Shown in pieces: positions 7,518 through 16,651 of a DNA stretch of 64,000 bases. This stretch comes from Gammaproteobacteria bacterium (GTDB lineage: Bacteria; Pseudomonadota; Gammaproteobacteria; Ga0077536): positions 1 to 64,000 of the forward strand of contig SHZJ01000018.1 of the NCBI GenBank assembly GCA_009692365.1, in the 5' to 3' direction. The notes under the pieces were generated by a model. It ran no database searches. It was not told the origin of the DNA and was given only the letters and a program-made list of their open reading frames with translations. How positions within the stretch are numbered: the stretch's first letter is position 1; each line of letters begins with the position of its first letter. A program made the position numbers and the translations under genes.

Positions 7518-9785
7518 TCAATAGATTGGGCCAGGTCTCAGAAAACGCTCGAGCACATTGGCGGTGATTCGCGAGATGTCGTTGTGGCCAGCGTGGCAGG
7601 GCAAGGCCTGACCCCAGGCAATGCTGCCGGTAGCAAACACCGCACCGGCGTTGCTGGCGGTAAACAGCGTGACGTCGGCGCGGACTTGAAAATCCTGGGT
7701 GCCGCCCAGCCCCGGATAATTGAACAGGATTTCCTCGACGACATGTGGGTAGGCGTCCGAGAAAGGTTCGGAACTGGCCAGCAGGTAGGTGTTGGGTGGC
7801 GTTCCCAGGCCCAAATCGTAGCGGTCGATTTCCAGCCCCGCAGCGCCGTTGAGGCCTAAGCCGAAGTCGCCAAAAACGGTGGACGTCACGCCCTCGAAGA
7901 CCCAGCTCACGGCGGGATCGTGGCTGTCTGGCATGCGCCGATAAGGCCGCGATTGGTCCATGCCCTCGCTGGTGAAACCCACCCCGGTGAGCTTCTGCGG
8001 CGGACGGCCGCGATGACGCCAAATGCCGCCTTTCTCGCCGGTAGTGGCCAGATAATGCTCGCCTGGCGCGGCTTGCCAAGCCCGTGATCCGGCGTCGAGC
8101 TTACGGATTTCCATGCACCAGGGTTCTTCCTCGCGAAACGCCACCACCCAGTAATAGCCGTTGGCGCCTAAATACATCAGCCGACCACCCTCTGCGACAT
8201 AGCGCTCGGTGGCATCCAGCATGCGCTCGGAGTAGTACTCGGAATGCGTGCCGTTGAGCACCACCCGGTAGGGCGCCAGACACGCCAGACCTTCGCGATG
8301 CAGATCTTCGTCGGTGATGATGTCGTAGCCGTGACCCTGTTGTTCCAACCACCAAACGATGGAGAGATCGGCGGCGAACTGCCACGGCACGTTGGTGGCC
8401 GCCATCCGGTGTTTGGGCCGCAGACCCATGATGGGTCGCAAATGCGAGGAGTAGCACACGCCTGCGCCGTCGTTGTGGTGGTCGTAGCTGGAGCGGCCCC
8501 ACTCGGGGTGCGCGGCCAGTTGGTAGTCCCAGTCGTAGAGCACCAGCGGGTGGCCGGTCACCACCTCTACCCCGGGGGCGTCGATCACAAAACGCTCGTT
8601 GGCGTAGGCCAGATAGCTGGCCGTTGGCATGAGCATGGCGATGGCCGACTGGGGTTGCGTTGGACGCACGAAGAACACGAGGTGGTCTTCGGTGGCACCG
8701 GCACGTAGCCGCAAGGCATAAACCCCGCTGGGCAGCAGCGCCGGTACGCGCCACTCGAGCGTTGGGCACCAAGCGCTATCGATGATCGCATCCTCGTTGA
8801 ACTGGATGCCGCCGTAGCGCTCGGGCGCCAAGTGGAAACAGTCTTCGCGGCCCGTCCAGTTAAAGCCGGTCATGGCCCGGATGGGGCGATTACGACCGAT
8901 GCCGTGCAACCCGTGCGGTCCGCGGTCTACTACCCGGTCGCCGATGCCATGGCTGGTGTAACCCGCGGCGGTATCCCAGCGTGCGACCCAGTCAGCGGCG
9001 GGTGGCTCACCGCCAGCGCGCAGGAGGTCTAAGGCCGCGCGCGTCAGCACGCCGCGCTGGATCCCGCAGCGATCGATTTTGCCGTTGTACAACCCGGCGA
9101 TGACATCGTCCCCTGATTCGCGGCGCGCGTGATAACCGGCGAGGAGGGCTGGGCGGGCGCAGGCGCGCGGTTGGCAGGCAACCTCCTCGCTGCGGTGACA
9201 AGAGTCCGTGCGCGGCACGAGCGGCGACACCAGTGAATTCCACGAATTGATAATCGGCTCTTGATAGAGCGTGACCTGCCGCGTGGCAGCATCGAAGCTC
9301 GCGGCCACGAGATACCAGCAGCGCGCGACCAAGGGCGTTGCGGCGGCAATTTCCGCGCTGTGGGTGCCATCGCCCAACCACAACGCCAGACAGCCCTGGG
9401 CGTTGATGCCTAGACCGAAGCCCGTGTGCTCGGCGGCCGACCATTGCGTGAGGATGCCCTGCTGACCCGTGCCGGGCAGCGTGGGCCACACGTAGGCGTA
9501 GACCGTGAAGCCCCCGCTGGGCAGCAGGTGCGCGTCGGGATCGGGGATTTCGACAAAGCTGCCGGTTTGGCTGTCCTGTCGGGTGACCGGCAGCGGACCG
9601 TTGCAGCTGGCCTCTATTTCTTGCTCGACAAAGCCGGGGCCGAGCGGGTTTTCATCGCCGTGGATTAGCCGCACCAAGTGGGCGGTGGCGCTCGTCGTGC
9701 CTTCCGCGCTCACCATGAAGCGCACGGTGTCCTCGGGCTGTACACTCAGGCGGTCGCAGTAACCGGTTAGCGCGATGGCTTCCAT
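7518..9785 (-). CDS. N,N-dimethylformamidase-like large (beta) subunit
   Basis: A 755-residue protein close in length to the beta chain of N,N-dimethylformamidase, which hydrolyses dimethylformamide to dimethylamine and formate. A concanavalin/LamG-like insertion (about residues 90-190) precedes the catalytic region (about 380-740). The Paracoccus enzyme is known for a mononuclear iron site held by two Tyr and one Glu. Here Tyr394 (SYLAYANE), Tyr434 (RSSYDHHNDG) and Glu516 (NGTHSEYYS) lie at nearly the same positions and spacing. The start is six bases after the small-subunit stop and has a weak ribosome-binding site, consistent with translational coupling. Relatives acting on other N-substituted amides exist, so dimethylformamide itself is not proven as the substrate. 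Confidence 0.85.
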   Translation of the reverse strand: MEAIALTGYCDRLSVQPEDTVRFMVSAEGTTSATAHLVRLIHGDENPLGPGFVEQEIEASCNGPLPVTRQDSQTGSFVEIPDPDAHLLPSGGFTVYAYVWPTLPGTGQQGILTQWSAAEHTGFGLGINAQGCLALWLGDGTHSAEIAAATPLVARCWYLVAASFDAATRQVTLYQEPIINSWNSLVSPLVPRTDSCHRSEEVACQPRACARPALLAGYHARRESGDDVIAGLYNGKIDRCGIQRGVLTRAALDLLRAGGEPPAADWVARWDTAAGYTSHGIGDRVVDRGPHGLHGIGRNRPIRAMTGFNWTGREDCFHLAPERYGGIQFNEDAIIDSAWCPTLEWRVPALLPSGVYALRLRAGATEDHLVFFVRPTQPQSAIAMLMPTASYLAYANERFVIDAPGVEVVTGHPLVLYDWDYQLAAHPEWGRSSYDHHNDGAGVCYSSHLRPIMGLRPKHRMAATNVPWQFAADLSIVWWLEQQGHGYDIITDEDLHREGLACLAPYRVVLNGTHSEYYSERMLDATERYVAEGGRLMYLGANGYYWVVAFREEEPWCMEIRKLDAGSRAWQAAPGEHYLATTGEKGGIWRHRGRPPQKLTGVGFTSEGMDQSRPYRRMPDSHDPAVSWVFEGVTSTVFGDFGLGLNGAAGLEIDRYDLGLGTPPNTYLLASSEPFSDAYPHVVEEILFNYPGLGGTQDFQVRADVTLFTASNAGAVFATGSIAWGQALPCHAGHNDISRITANVLERFLRPGPIY

Positions 9786-9791
9786 GGGCGT

Positions 9792-10139
9792 TTACTGGGC
9801 CTGTAAATCGGCAAGGTGGCGCAGGAAGACCGCGTGGATGGCTTCGGCTTCGCTGTTGTAATGCGGGCCGTCCAGCGGTGCTGGCGGCGCGCCCGGGACT
9901 ATCGGCAAGCGGATCAGCTGCCATTGCCGCAGCGGCACCGCGGAGTACAGCCCGTAGCGCGGTGGCCGGCGAAAAAAATTGACGACCCGCGCCAGCGCGT
10001 CGCTGTGGCGCGCCTGCGGGTGGTCGCGGTGCTCGGCGACCAGCGCCGGGGTGATAAGGCCGCGGATCGCAATTTTTAGCTGCGCTTGAAAACGGGCGTA
10101 GGTCTGGTGTTGCCGGTCGCCGGATGCGGTGCCACTCAT
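9792..10139 (-). CDS. N,N-dimethylformamidase-like small (alpha) subunit
   Basis: A 115-residue protein directly upstream of the large subunit, matching the alpha-chain position and approximate size (alpha chains are about 130 residues). Recognisable features are a helical start (FQAQLKIAIRGLI), a central Arg/Pro stretch (VNFFRRPPRYGLYS) and a final helix (EAEAIHAVFLRHLADLQ). The alpha chain packs on the beta chain and is required for activity in known enzymes. AGGAG precedes the ATG. It appears to be the first gene of the minus-strand run, so its promoter should lie within 10140-10323, shared with the divergent MFS gene. No clear -35/-10 pair was found there. Confidence 0.75.
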   Translation of the reverse strand: MSGTASGDRQHQTYARFQAQLKIAIRGLITPALVAEHRDHPQARHSDALARVVNFFRRPPRYGLYSAVPLRQWQLIRLPIVPGAPPAPLDGPHYNSEAEAIHAVFLRHLADLQAQ

Positions 10140-10323
10140 GCGGAGCTCTCCTGATGCGCGAAGTCAACCGGGAGTATAGCGAGGGGCATCGGGTGCGTCT
10201 GTGGCGTAAAGCCCTGCTGCGCTGCGTTTCTGAGCGACCAAAGCCTGCCGCGCGTGCAGCATCCCAAGACTTCCCTGACGAGCGTGCGCGGCGCTGCTGC
10301 ATAAGCCGGACGCGCAGGTCGCC

Positions 10324-11505
10324 GTGACCCCGCAAACGGCCCCCGCCCCGGGCACCACTGCCCTGCCCCGCGGCGTGTGGGCCTTGGGGTGGGTGTCGCT
10401 GTGCATGGACGCCTCCTCAGAACTGGTGCATGCCCTGCTGCCGTTGTACGTCACCGGGGTGCTGGGCGCGAGTGTGGCCACCCTGGGTCTGCTGGAAGGG
10501 CTGGCGGAATCGGTCGCCGCGCTGATGAAGGTTTTTGCCGGCGCGCTCAGCGATAGGCTGGGTCGACGCAAACCGCTCGTGGTGCTGGGCTACACGCTAG
10601 CGGCGCTCACCAAGCCCTGCTTCCCGCTCGCCGATAGCGTGACGCTGGTGTTTGCCGCGCGCGGCATTGACCGCCTCGGCAAAGGTATTCGTGGCGCGCC
10701 CCGCGACGCCCTGCTGGTCGAGATCACACCGCCCGCGCAGTTGGGTGCCGCGTTCGGCCTGCGGCAGTCACTGGATTCGATCGGCGCGTTGCTCGGGCCC
10801 TTACTGGCCGTGGCGTTGCTGTGGTACTACGCCGGGGACGTGCGCACGGTGCTGTGGTTTGCGGTGCCGCCCGCCGCGCTGGCGGTGATCATTCTGGTAC
10901 TGGGCGTGCGGGAAACGCAGCCCCCGGTGGGGGGCTGTGCCCGGCCAGTAATCGGGCGCGAATGGCGCCTGCTGGCGCCGGCGTTTTGGGGCGTTGTGCT
11001 GCTTGGTGCGCTGGTGACCTTGGCCCGCTGCAGCGAGGCATTTCTCATTCTGCGGGCCAGCGAGCAAGGCCTGGCCAACACCTTCGTGCCGCTCGTGCTG
11101 GTGGTGATGAGCGCGACCTACGCGCTGGTGGCCTATCCGGCCGGGCGCTTTGCCGACCGCCACCCGCCGCGTCGCCTGCTGCTGGCGGGGCTGTTGGTGC
11201 TGGCCGCGGCGCATTTAATCCTCGCTGCGGCCACCACGGTGCAGGCGGTGTTTTTCGGCACCGCCCTGTGGGGTGTCCATTTAGGCCTGACGCAGGGCTT
11301 GTTGGCAAAACTCGTGGCCGAAGCCGCGCCGCCGCGGCTCAAGGGCACGGCCTTTGGGGTTTTCAATGTTGTGAGCGGGGTGGCGCTGTTTTTGGCGAGC
11401 GCGCTGGCCGGTGCGCTCTGGCAGTTTGGCGGGCCGGCGCTGCCCTTCTTGGCGGGTGCTGCCTTGGCCGTGGTGTCGGTGCTGGTGTTGCTGGCGCGAC
11501 GCTAG
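10324..11505 (+). CDS. MFS transporter
   Basis: A 393-residue integral membrane protein with about 12 hydrophobic segments. The loop between helices 2 and 3 has the MFS signature (GALSDRLGRRKP), and RGIDRLGKGIRGAPRDALL after helix 4 marks a subfamily common in proteobacteria whose substrates are unknown. The start is a GTG at 10324. It is divergent from the dimethylformamidase-like operon and shares its upstream region, so a role in uptake or export of the same compounds is possible but unproven. It has a compact 12-helix layout, unlike the 14-helix EmrB at 13062. Confidence 0.87.
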   Translation: MTPQTAPAPGTTALPRGVWALGWVSLCMDASSELVHALLPLYVTGVLGASVATLGLLEGLAESVAALMKVFAGALSDRLGRRKPLVVLGYTLAALTKPCFPLADSVTLVFAARGIDRLGKGIRGAPRDALLVEITPPAQLGAAFGLRQSLDSIGALLGPLLAVALLWYYAGDVRTVLWFAVPPAALAVIILVLGVRETQPPVGGCARPVIGREWRLLAPAFWGVVLLGALVTLARCSEAFLILRASEQGLANTFVPLVLVVMSATYALVAYPAGRFADRHPPRRLLLAGLLVLAAAHLILAAATTVQAVFFGTALWGVHLGLTQGLLAKLVAEAAPPRLKGTAFGVFNVVSGVALFLASALAGALWQFGGPALPFLAGAALAVVSVLVLLARR

Positions 11506-11511
11506 CGCGGC

Positions 11512-11531
11512 CCACCGGCAGCGCCCGGTGG
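11512..11531 (+). terminator. Hairpin after MFS gene
   Basis: A seven-base stem (11512-11518 with 11525-11531) and six-base loop begin seven bases after the MFS stop codon. There is no T tract, so it is a weak terminator candidate. Confidence 0.35.
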
Positions 11532-11620
11532 TGGTGCAGGCTTGACGCCCAACCCAGCTAGGGCTATGAACACGGCTAGGTAATTTCGCCCCGCACTCGT
11601 CTACAGTCAGGAGCGCTCAC

Positions 11621-12586
11621 ATGATGTCTGCCACCCCCGGCGCCGCTATCTTTCGCCATCACCACATCACCCTATGCACCGGGGATGCGCAGGAAGACTA
11701 CGACTTCCACACCCGCGTGCTGGGGCTGAAAAGCGTCAAGAAAACCCTGCTCTACGATGGCAACGTACCCATTTACCACCTGTACTACGGCAACGACATG
11801 GGCGAGGAAAGCAGCCTCGTGACGAGCTTCCCCGTGCGCCACACGGGGGTTAAAGCGCGCCGCGGTTCGGGCCAAATCGATTACTTCAGTCTGTCCATCC
11901 CCGACTCGGCGCTCGGTTTCTGGCAAGAGCGCCTCACCGCGCACGGCTTTGCGGTGCGTGCGACCGAGCGCCTGGGCGAGCGCTGTCTGGATTTTCAGCA
12001 CCCCTGCGGGATCGATTACGCCCTCGTGGGTGTGCGCGATGATGTCCGCGCGCCGCACCGGGCCGGGCCGGTGCCTGCCGATTACATGATCCGCGGTACC
12101 CACAGCATTTGCGTTTCGGTGCGTGACCTCGAGCTAATGGACGAATTCATGCTTGAAGGCTGGGGTGGCCGACGCGTCGCCGAAGACGGCGCCCACGTGC
12201 GCTACGCGGTAGGCGAGGGCGCCAGCGGCTGTTTGGTCGACTTCGTGGTGGAGCCGCAGCGCGCGCAGGGCAGTTGGGGGCTGGGCGAGGGTGCGGTCCA
12301 CCACATGGCGTTCCAGGTAGCCACGCACGCCGAGCAAAACGCGATCAAAGCGCGGCTAGAAGCCATGGGCCTAACCGACACTTCCGATGTGAAAGACCGC
12401 GGCTACTTCGATTCCATTTATGTGCGCACGCCCAGTGGCGCGCTGTTTGAAGCCACGGTTTCGCATGACCCGTCCTTTACCTGCGATGAGCCGGCCGAGC
12501 GGCTGGGACATGAAGTCATCATCGCGCCGCAGTTTCACGCCAGCCGCGCGGAATTGGTGGCCCAACTCGGGGTGCTGCGGGACTGA
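11621..12586 (+). CDS. VOC-family ring-cleaving dioxygenase-like protein
   Basis: A 321-residue protein with two glyoxalase/VOC modules (about residues 10-135 and 155-285). It resembles the MhqO group of putative hydroquinone or catechol ring-cleaving dioxygenases. Candidate metal ligands are His15 at the start ([10 protein letters not shown]), His227/His228 in [10 protein letters not shown], and Glu277 in GALFEATVS. The [17 protein letters not shown] segment is typical of this group. AGGAG is eight bases before the ATG. Such proteins protect against quinones or open aromatic rings. The actual substrate is not shown. Its stop codon overlaps the yaiI start. Confidence 0.85.
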   Translation: MMSATPGAAIFRHHHITLCTGDAQEDYDFHTRVLGLKSVKKTLLYDGNVPIYHLYYGNDMGEESSLVTSFPVRHTGVKARRGSGQIDYFSLSIPDSALGFWQERLTAHGFAVRATERLGERCLDFQHPCGIDYALVGVRDDVRAPHRAGPVPADYMIRGTHSICVSVRDLELMDEFMLEGWGGRRVAEDGAHVRYAVGEGASGCLVDFVVEPQRAQGSWGLGEGAVHHMAFQVATHAEQNAIKARLEAMGLTDTSDVKDRGYFDSIYVRTPSGALFEATVSHDPSFTCDEPAERLGHEVIIAPQFHASRAELVAQLGVLRD

Positions 12587-13041
12587 TGCGAATTTGGGTG
12601 GACGCGGACGCCTGCCCCGTCGTTATCAAGGAAATCCTCTACCGCGCGGCGCAGCGCGTGGCGTGCGAATTGGTGCTGGTTGCCAATCGGCTACTGAGCG
12701 CGCCCGCCTCGGCTTTCATCCGTTGCCAAAAAGTGCCGGCGGGTTTCGATGTGGCCGACCGCTACATCGAAGACGCCGTCGCGGCCGGGGATTTAGTCAT
12801 CACGGCGGATATTCCGCTGGCGGCGGGGGTGGTGGCGCGGGGTGCGCTGGCGCTCAATCCGCGCGGCGAACTGTATACCCCCGAGAACATGGCCGAGCAC
12901 CTATCCCGCCGCAATCTCGTGGAGGAACTGCGTGGCTTGGGGCTGGCGGGGGGTGGACCGCCGCCCCTGGGTGTCGCCGATCGGCGGGTTTTTGCCAGCC
13001 GCCTCGATGCGGTGCTGGCGAAGGCGTTGCGGGCTCCGTGA
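12586..13041 (+). CDS. yaiI: YaiI/YqxD family protein (DUF188)
   Basis: A 151-residue protein matching the whole YaiI/YqxD family: the N-terminal [15 protein letters not shown], the central [20 protein letters not shown], and [13 protein letters not shown]. Conserved acidic residues (DADACP, ADIPLA) suggest a PIN-like nuclease fold, but the function is unknown. The ATG overlaps the preceding stop codon (TGATG), so translation is coupled to the VOC gene. Its 3' end converges on the emrB-like gene. Confidence 0.9.
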   Translation: MRIWVDADACPVVIKEILYRAAQRVACELVLVANRLLSAPASAFIRCQKVPAGFDVADRYIEDAVAAGDLVITADIPLAAGVVARGALALNPRGELYTPENMAEHLSRRNLVEELRGLGLAGGGPPPLGVADRRVFASRLDAVLAKALRAP

Positions 13042-13061
13042 ACCCCATCACGCCGCGTAAC

Positions 13062-14552
13062 TCAGCCGTTGGCGGGACGTTTTAAAAGCGCCACCAGCGG
13101 CAACAAAAATAAAAAACTGACGGTAAGGGCGGCGTACAAATCGGCAAAAGACAGCATGGCGGCCTGCCGTGCGATTAACTGCCCCATCAGCGCGGGACTG
13201 AGCGGGTCCGCCAGCGGGTGCTCGGTGGCCGCGAGCCACTGGTGCAGCGCGGGATTAAACGCCGTCAAATGCCCGCCTAAAATATTCCAGTGCACCTGCT
13301 CCTGCCGCACGAACAAGGTGCCCGCCAGCGCCACCCCCACCGCCGAACCCAAGGTGCGCATCACGCTGTACAGCCCCGCCGCTTCATCGGCGCGCCAGCG
13401 CGGAATGTTCTCAAAACTGAGCACCGAGATTTGGCCGAAAATCAGCGCCATGCCAACGCCCTGCACCATCCCGGGCCAGATCAGGCCCCAAGCATCGACC
13501 TGCAGGGTGTACTGCGACATGTAGTAGCAGGCAACCATCGTGAAGAGATAGCCGATGCCAATGAGCTTACGGCCGTCGACGCGCGGCGCGAGATACGCAC
13601 CAATGAGGATCATCAGGGTGGCGCAGACCGCCCCGCGCGGCAAAAAAATGAGCCCGGCGGTGTCGGGTGGGTAGTTCAAGAGACGCTGGGTGAGCATCGG
13701 CAGCAGGGTGATGGTGGCATACACCGTCAGGCAGTAGCCGGCGATGAGCAGGCAGCCCAGCGTGAAGTTGCGGTTGGCAAACAGCCGCAGGTCAATGATG
13801 TGATTAGGCACCCGCAGCCCGCGCCCGATGAAAACCACCCCCGTCACGCCGGCGGTGAGGGTGAGGCCCAGGATGAGCGGCGAGGCAAACCAGTCGCGGT
13901 GGTGACCAAGGTCCAGCACGGCCTGCAGGCTGCCCAAGGTCACCGACATCAACGCCAAACCCAGCCAGTCGGTGGGGGTATGGGCGCTGCGGGGTGTGGC
14001 GGGGATTTTTCCCACCGCCAGCAGCAGCGCCAGGAGTCCGATGGGCACGTTGACGTAGAACACCCAGCGCCAGACGTAATGCTCGGTGATGTAGCCGCCG
14101 ATGGTGGGGCCAATGATCGGGGCCACCATGATGGCGATCCCCCACAGGGCCATCGCTTTGGCCCGCTGCGCGCGCGGGAACGCATCCAGCAGCACGGTTT
14201 GCGACAAGGGGATCAAGACCGCACCGAACGCGCCTTGAAAGAGTCGAAAGACCACCATCGACGCCAAGCTCCACGCCGCACCGCACAGCACCGAGGTCAA
14301 AATAAAACCGGCGATTGAAGTCAACAGTAAATTGCGCCGGCCAAATCGCGCCGACAGCACCCCGGTCAGGGGCATGACCACGGCGGTGGAAATCATGTAG
14401 GAGGTGACGATCCAGGTAATTTGGTCGGGGGTGGCGCCGAAGGTGCCGATCATATGCGGCAGGGAGACATTGACCACCGTGAGGTCTAGCACTTCCAGCA
14501 GGGTGGCGAGCATGACCGCGACGACCACCGACCACTGCGGCGAGGGGGTCAT
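13062..14552 (-). CDS. emrB: DHA2-family multidrug efflux permease (EmrB-like)
   Basis: A 496-residue MFS exporter with about 14 membrane segments. Typical DHA2 motifs are LDLTVVNVSLPHM in helix 1, ARFGRRN in the 2-3 loop, and the drug-antiporter motif C region (WGIAIMVAPIIGPTIGGYI) in helix 5. With its membrane-fusion partner it would form a tripartite pump expelling hydrophobic compounds by proton antiport. The ATG overlaps the stop of the emrA-like gene by four bases. No TolC-type outer-membrane gene is nearby, so one must be elsewhere. Confidence 0.9.
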   Translation of the reverse strand: MTPSPQWSVVVAVMLATLLEVLDLTVVNVSLPHMIGTFGATPDQITWIVTSYMISTAVVMPLTGVLSARFGRRNLLLTSIAGFILTSVLCGAAWSLASMVVFRLFQGAFGAVLIPLSQTVLLDAFPRAQRAKAMALWGIAIMVAPIIGPTIGGYITEHYVWRWVFYVNVPIGLLALLLAVGKIPATPRSAHTPTDWLGLALMSVTLGSLQAVLDLGHHRDWFASPLILGLTLTAGVTGVVFIGRGLRVPNHIIDLRLFANRNFTLGCLLIAGYCLTVYATITLLPMLTQRLLNYPPDTAGLIFLPRGAVCATLMILIGAYLAPRVDGRKLIGIGYLFTMVACYYMSQYTLQVDAWGLIWPGMVQGVGMALIFGQISVLSFENIPRWRADEAAGLYSVMRTLGSAVGVALAGTLFVRQEQVHWNILGGHLTAFNPALHQWLAATEHPLADPLSPALMGQLIARQAAMLSFADLYAALTVSFLFLLPLVALLKRPANG

Positions 14553-15541
14553 GGGGGCGCGGTGGTATCGACCTCGACCCTGACGCTGGCGCCCACGCGC
14601 AGCGGCGTGGCAGCCCCGGGGAGGGCGTCGAGCGCAATGCGGACGGGGAAGCGCTGGGTGACTTTCACCCAGTTGCCGGTGGCGTTTTCCGGCGGTAACA
14701 ACGAGAAAGTGGCACCCGATCCGGCGCTCAGGCTCTGCACCCGGCCGGCCAGCCTGAGCCCGGGGTACATATCAATTTCCACCCGCGCGGGCAGTCCACG
14801 TCGCAGACGGGTGAGGTCGCTTTCGCGAAAATTGGCTTCCACCCACCACTCGCTGGCCTCGACCAACGCGAATTGGACTCGGCCGGCCTGCACCAGCGTG
14901 CCCTTGCGCAGCGTGAGTTGGGTCACCCAGCCATCTGCCGGCGCGGTGATATGGGTGTAGGAAAGCGCTAATTCTGCGAGCGCCACGGCGGCCGCAGCGG
15001 CGCGCAGCTGGGCGTTGCGCACCCCGGTTTCGCCCAAGGCGTTACGGGTGCGGGCCAGTTCTGCGCGCGCCGCACTGCTGGCAGCCTCCGCTTGGGCCAA
15101 GGCCGCCAGCGCGTCGTCCAGCTGTTGTTTGGGTAGCAGCTGGAGCCGGGCGAGGGTTTGGATCCGGGTGAGGGTTAGACGGGCGTGGTCGGCGGTGATC
15201 TGGCGCTCGCGCAGGGCGGCGCTCGCGGCCTGAACTTGCGCGCCGCTCGCCCCGGTGTCTTGGGCCGCCACGTCCAGCCGCGCGCGCGCACTCTCCAGTC
15301 GCGCTTGGAAAGTCGCTGGCACCAAATCAAACAGCGGCTCGCCGGCGTGCACATACTGGTTGTCGACGACATGGACGAACTCTGCGGGCGCGGTGACCCG
15401 CGCGGCGACCTCCACGATGTGCGCCTTGAGATAGGCATCATCGGTGACCGGATGCAGCGTGCGGTATTGCCAGTAGCCATAAAAGGCCGCGGCCGTCGCG
15501 AGCGACAGCACCACCGCCAACAGTGCTCGCCAGGAGTTCAC
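14549..15541 (-). CDS. emrA: Membrane-fusion (HlyD/EmrA-like) protein
   Basis: A 330-residue periplasmic adaptor anchored by one N-terminal helix (about residues 5-22). Then come the start of the biotinyl-lipoyl half (DDAYLKAHIVEVAARVTAPA), a long Ala/Arg/Gln-rich coiled coil (about 80-185), and the returning half (YTHITAPADGWVTQLTL). A beta-barrel follows. The start is probably GTG at 15541, since no ATG lies in frame upstream near a ribosome-binding site. It forms an operon with the EmrB-like permease. The region 15542-15726 is the divergent promoter space shared with the lactonase-like gene. No regulator gene (MarR or LysR) is adjacent. Confidence 0.87.
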   Translation of the reverse strand: MNSWRALLAVVLSLATAAAFYGYWQYRTLHPVTDDAYLKAHIVEVAARVTAPAEFVHVVDNQYVHAGEPLFDLVPATFQARLESARARLDVAAQDTGASGAQVQAASAALRERQITADHARLTLTRIQTLARLQLLPKQQLDDALAALAQAEAASSAARAELARTRNALGETGVRNAQLRAAAAAVALAELALSYTHITAPADGWVTQLTLRKGTLVQAGRVQFALVEASEWWVEANFRESDLTRLRRGLPARVEIDMYPGLRLAGRVQSLSAGSGATFSLLPPENATGNWVKVTQRFPVRIALDALPGAATPLRVGASVRVEVDTTAPP

Positions 15542-15726
15542 GGGTGGTCATCTCCACGTTGGGTAAGGTTTGGCGCGGCGCTACCCTACCGCGCGTGGCC
15601 GTATGGTACCCGCGACGGCCCCCCAGATGCCGCGCGGCTTGCCACTGGGCGGGGCCAAATTTTGCGGCCATAATCGCGCTCAGCCGCGCTCGCGGCGCCA
15701 AAAAACACTAGGGAGCAGAGAGCACA

Positions 15727-16617
15727 ATGAAACAGTGGATTTCCAAACTTGCACTCGCAGCCGCGCTAGGCTTAGGTACCCTGACGAGCGCCCAGGCGGT
15801 GTCCCCGGCCGGCATGCAGCTCTACGCTTTTAGCTCGGGCTCGATGATGCTCGGCAAAGGCCTTCTGCAGAATCTCGCGCCCATGGAGCCGAAAATTCAA
15901 ATTCCCATTGGCTTCTTCGTGATCAAGCACCCCAAGGGTAATGTGCTGTTTGACACGGGTAACAACGACAAACTCATCACCGACAGCACCTACTGGGGCA
16001 GGATCGCCACGGTACTTGAGGTCAAAATGACGCCCGAAGACGCCATCGACGTGCAGCTCGCCAAAATTGGCTTGAAGCCGGATGACATCAAGTACGTGGT
16101 GGTTAGCCACATGCATTTGGACCACGGCGGCAATGTGGCCAAGTTCCCCAACTCCACCCTGGTCATCCAAGACGACGAACTTTCCTTCGCCCTGTTCCCG
16201 GATGCACCCTTCGCTGCTTCGTACATCCCGGGCGATGCACAAGTGTTGCGCTCGCCGGTGGGCACCACCCAACCCAGCCTCATGAACATGATTCGGCTCG
16301 AAGGCGACTACGATATTTTCGGTGATGGCAGCATCGTGGTACATCGTGCACGGGGTCACACCAAGGGCAGCCAAATGCTGATGGTGCGCTTGCCAAAAAC
16401 CGGCGCCACTATCCTGACGGCTGACGCGGCCTACTTCCGCGAAAACGTCGAGAAGAACCTCATGCCTAATATCCTGCTGGCCTACGAGCCTACGGGAATC
16501 GTCAAAGGTTATGACTGGATCCGGCGCATGATGGCCACCGAAAACGCCAACTTCTTCACGGCGCACGACCCAGACGCCTATAAAGCGATGAAGAAAGCCC
16601 CGGACTTCTACGAGTAA
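15727..16617 (+). CDS. Secreted metallo-beta-lactamase-fold hydrolase, N-acyl homoserine lactonase-like
   Basis: A 296-residue protein with a signal peptide: basic MKQWISK, a hydrophobic core, and a likely cut after AQA at residue 24. The metallo-beta-lactamase motif HxHxDH is His128, His130, Asp132 and His133 in SHMHLDHGGN, followed by His in ARGHTKGSQ, Asp in LTADAAY and a late TAHDPDAY. This arrangement fits AHL lactonases such as AttM/AiiA, but export to the periplasm is unusual for those. Related MBL enzymes hydrolyse other lactones or esters. AGGGAGCAGAG precedes the ATG. It is divergent from the emrAB-like pair. Confidence 0.8.
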   Translation: MKQWISKLALAAALGLGTLTSAQAVSPAGMQLYAFSSGSMMLGKGLLQNLAPMEPKIQIPIGFFVIKHPKGNVLFDTGNNDKLITDSTYWGRIATVLEVKMTPEDAIDVQLAKIGLKPDDIKYVVVSHMHLDHGGNVAKFPNSTLVIQDDELSFALFPDAPFAASYIPGDAQVLRSPVGTTQPSLMNMIRLEGDYDIFGDGSIVVHRARGHTKGSQMLMVRLPKTGATILTADAAYFRENVEKNLMPNILLAYEPTGIVKGYDWIRRMMATENANFFTAHDPDAYKAMKKAPDFYE

Positions 16618-16651
16618 AACGCCCCGCACCAGCGTTTTTCCGAGTACTCCC

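Noticed and set aside
13290-14318. Long plus-strand frame inside the emrB-like gene
   Set aside because: It lies opposite a clear MFS protein with complete motifs. Its product is Gly/Arg/His/Gln-rich with no domain.
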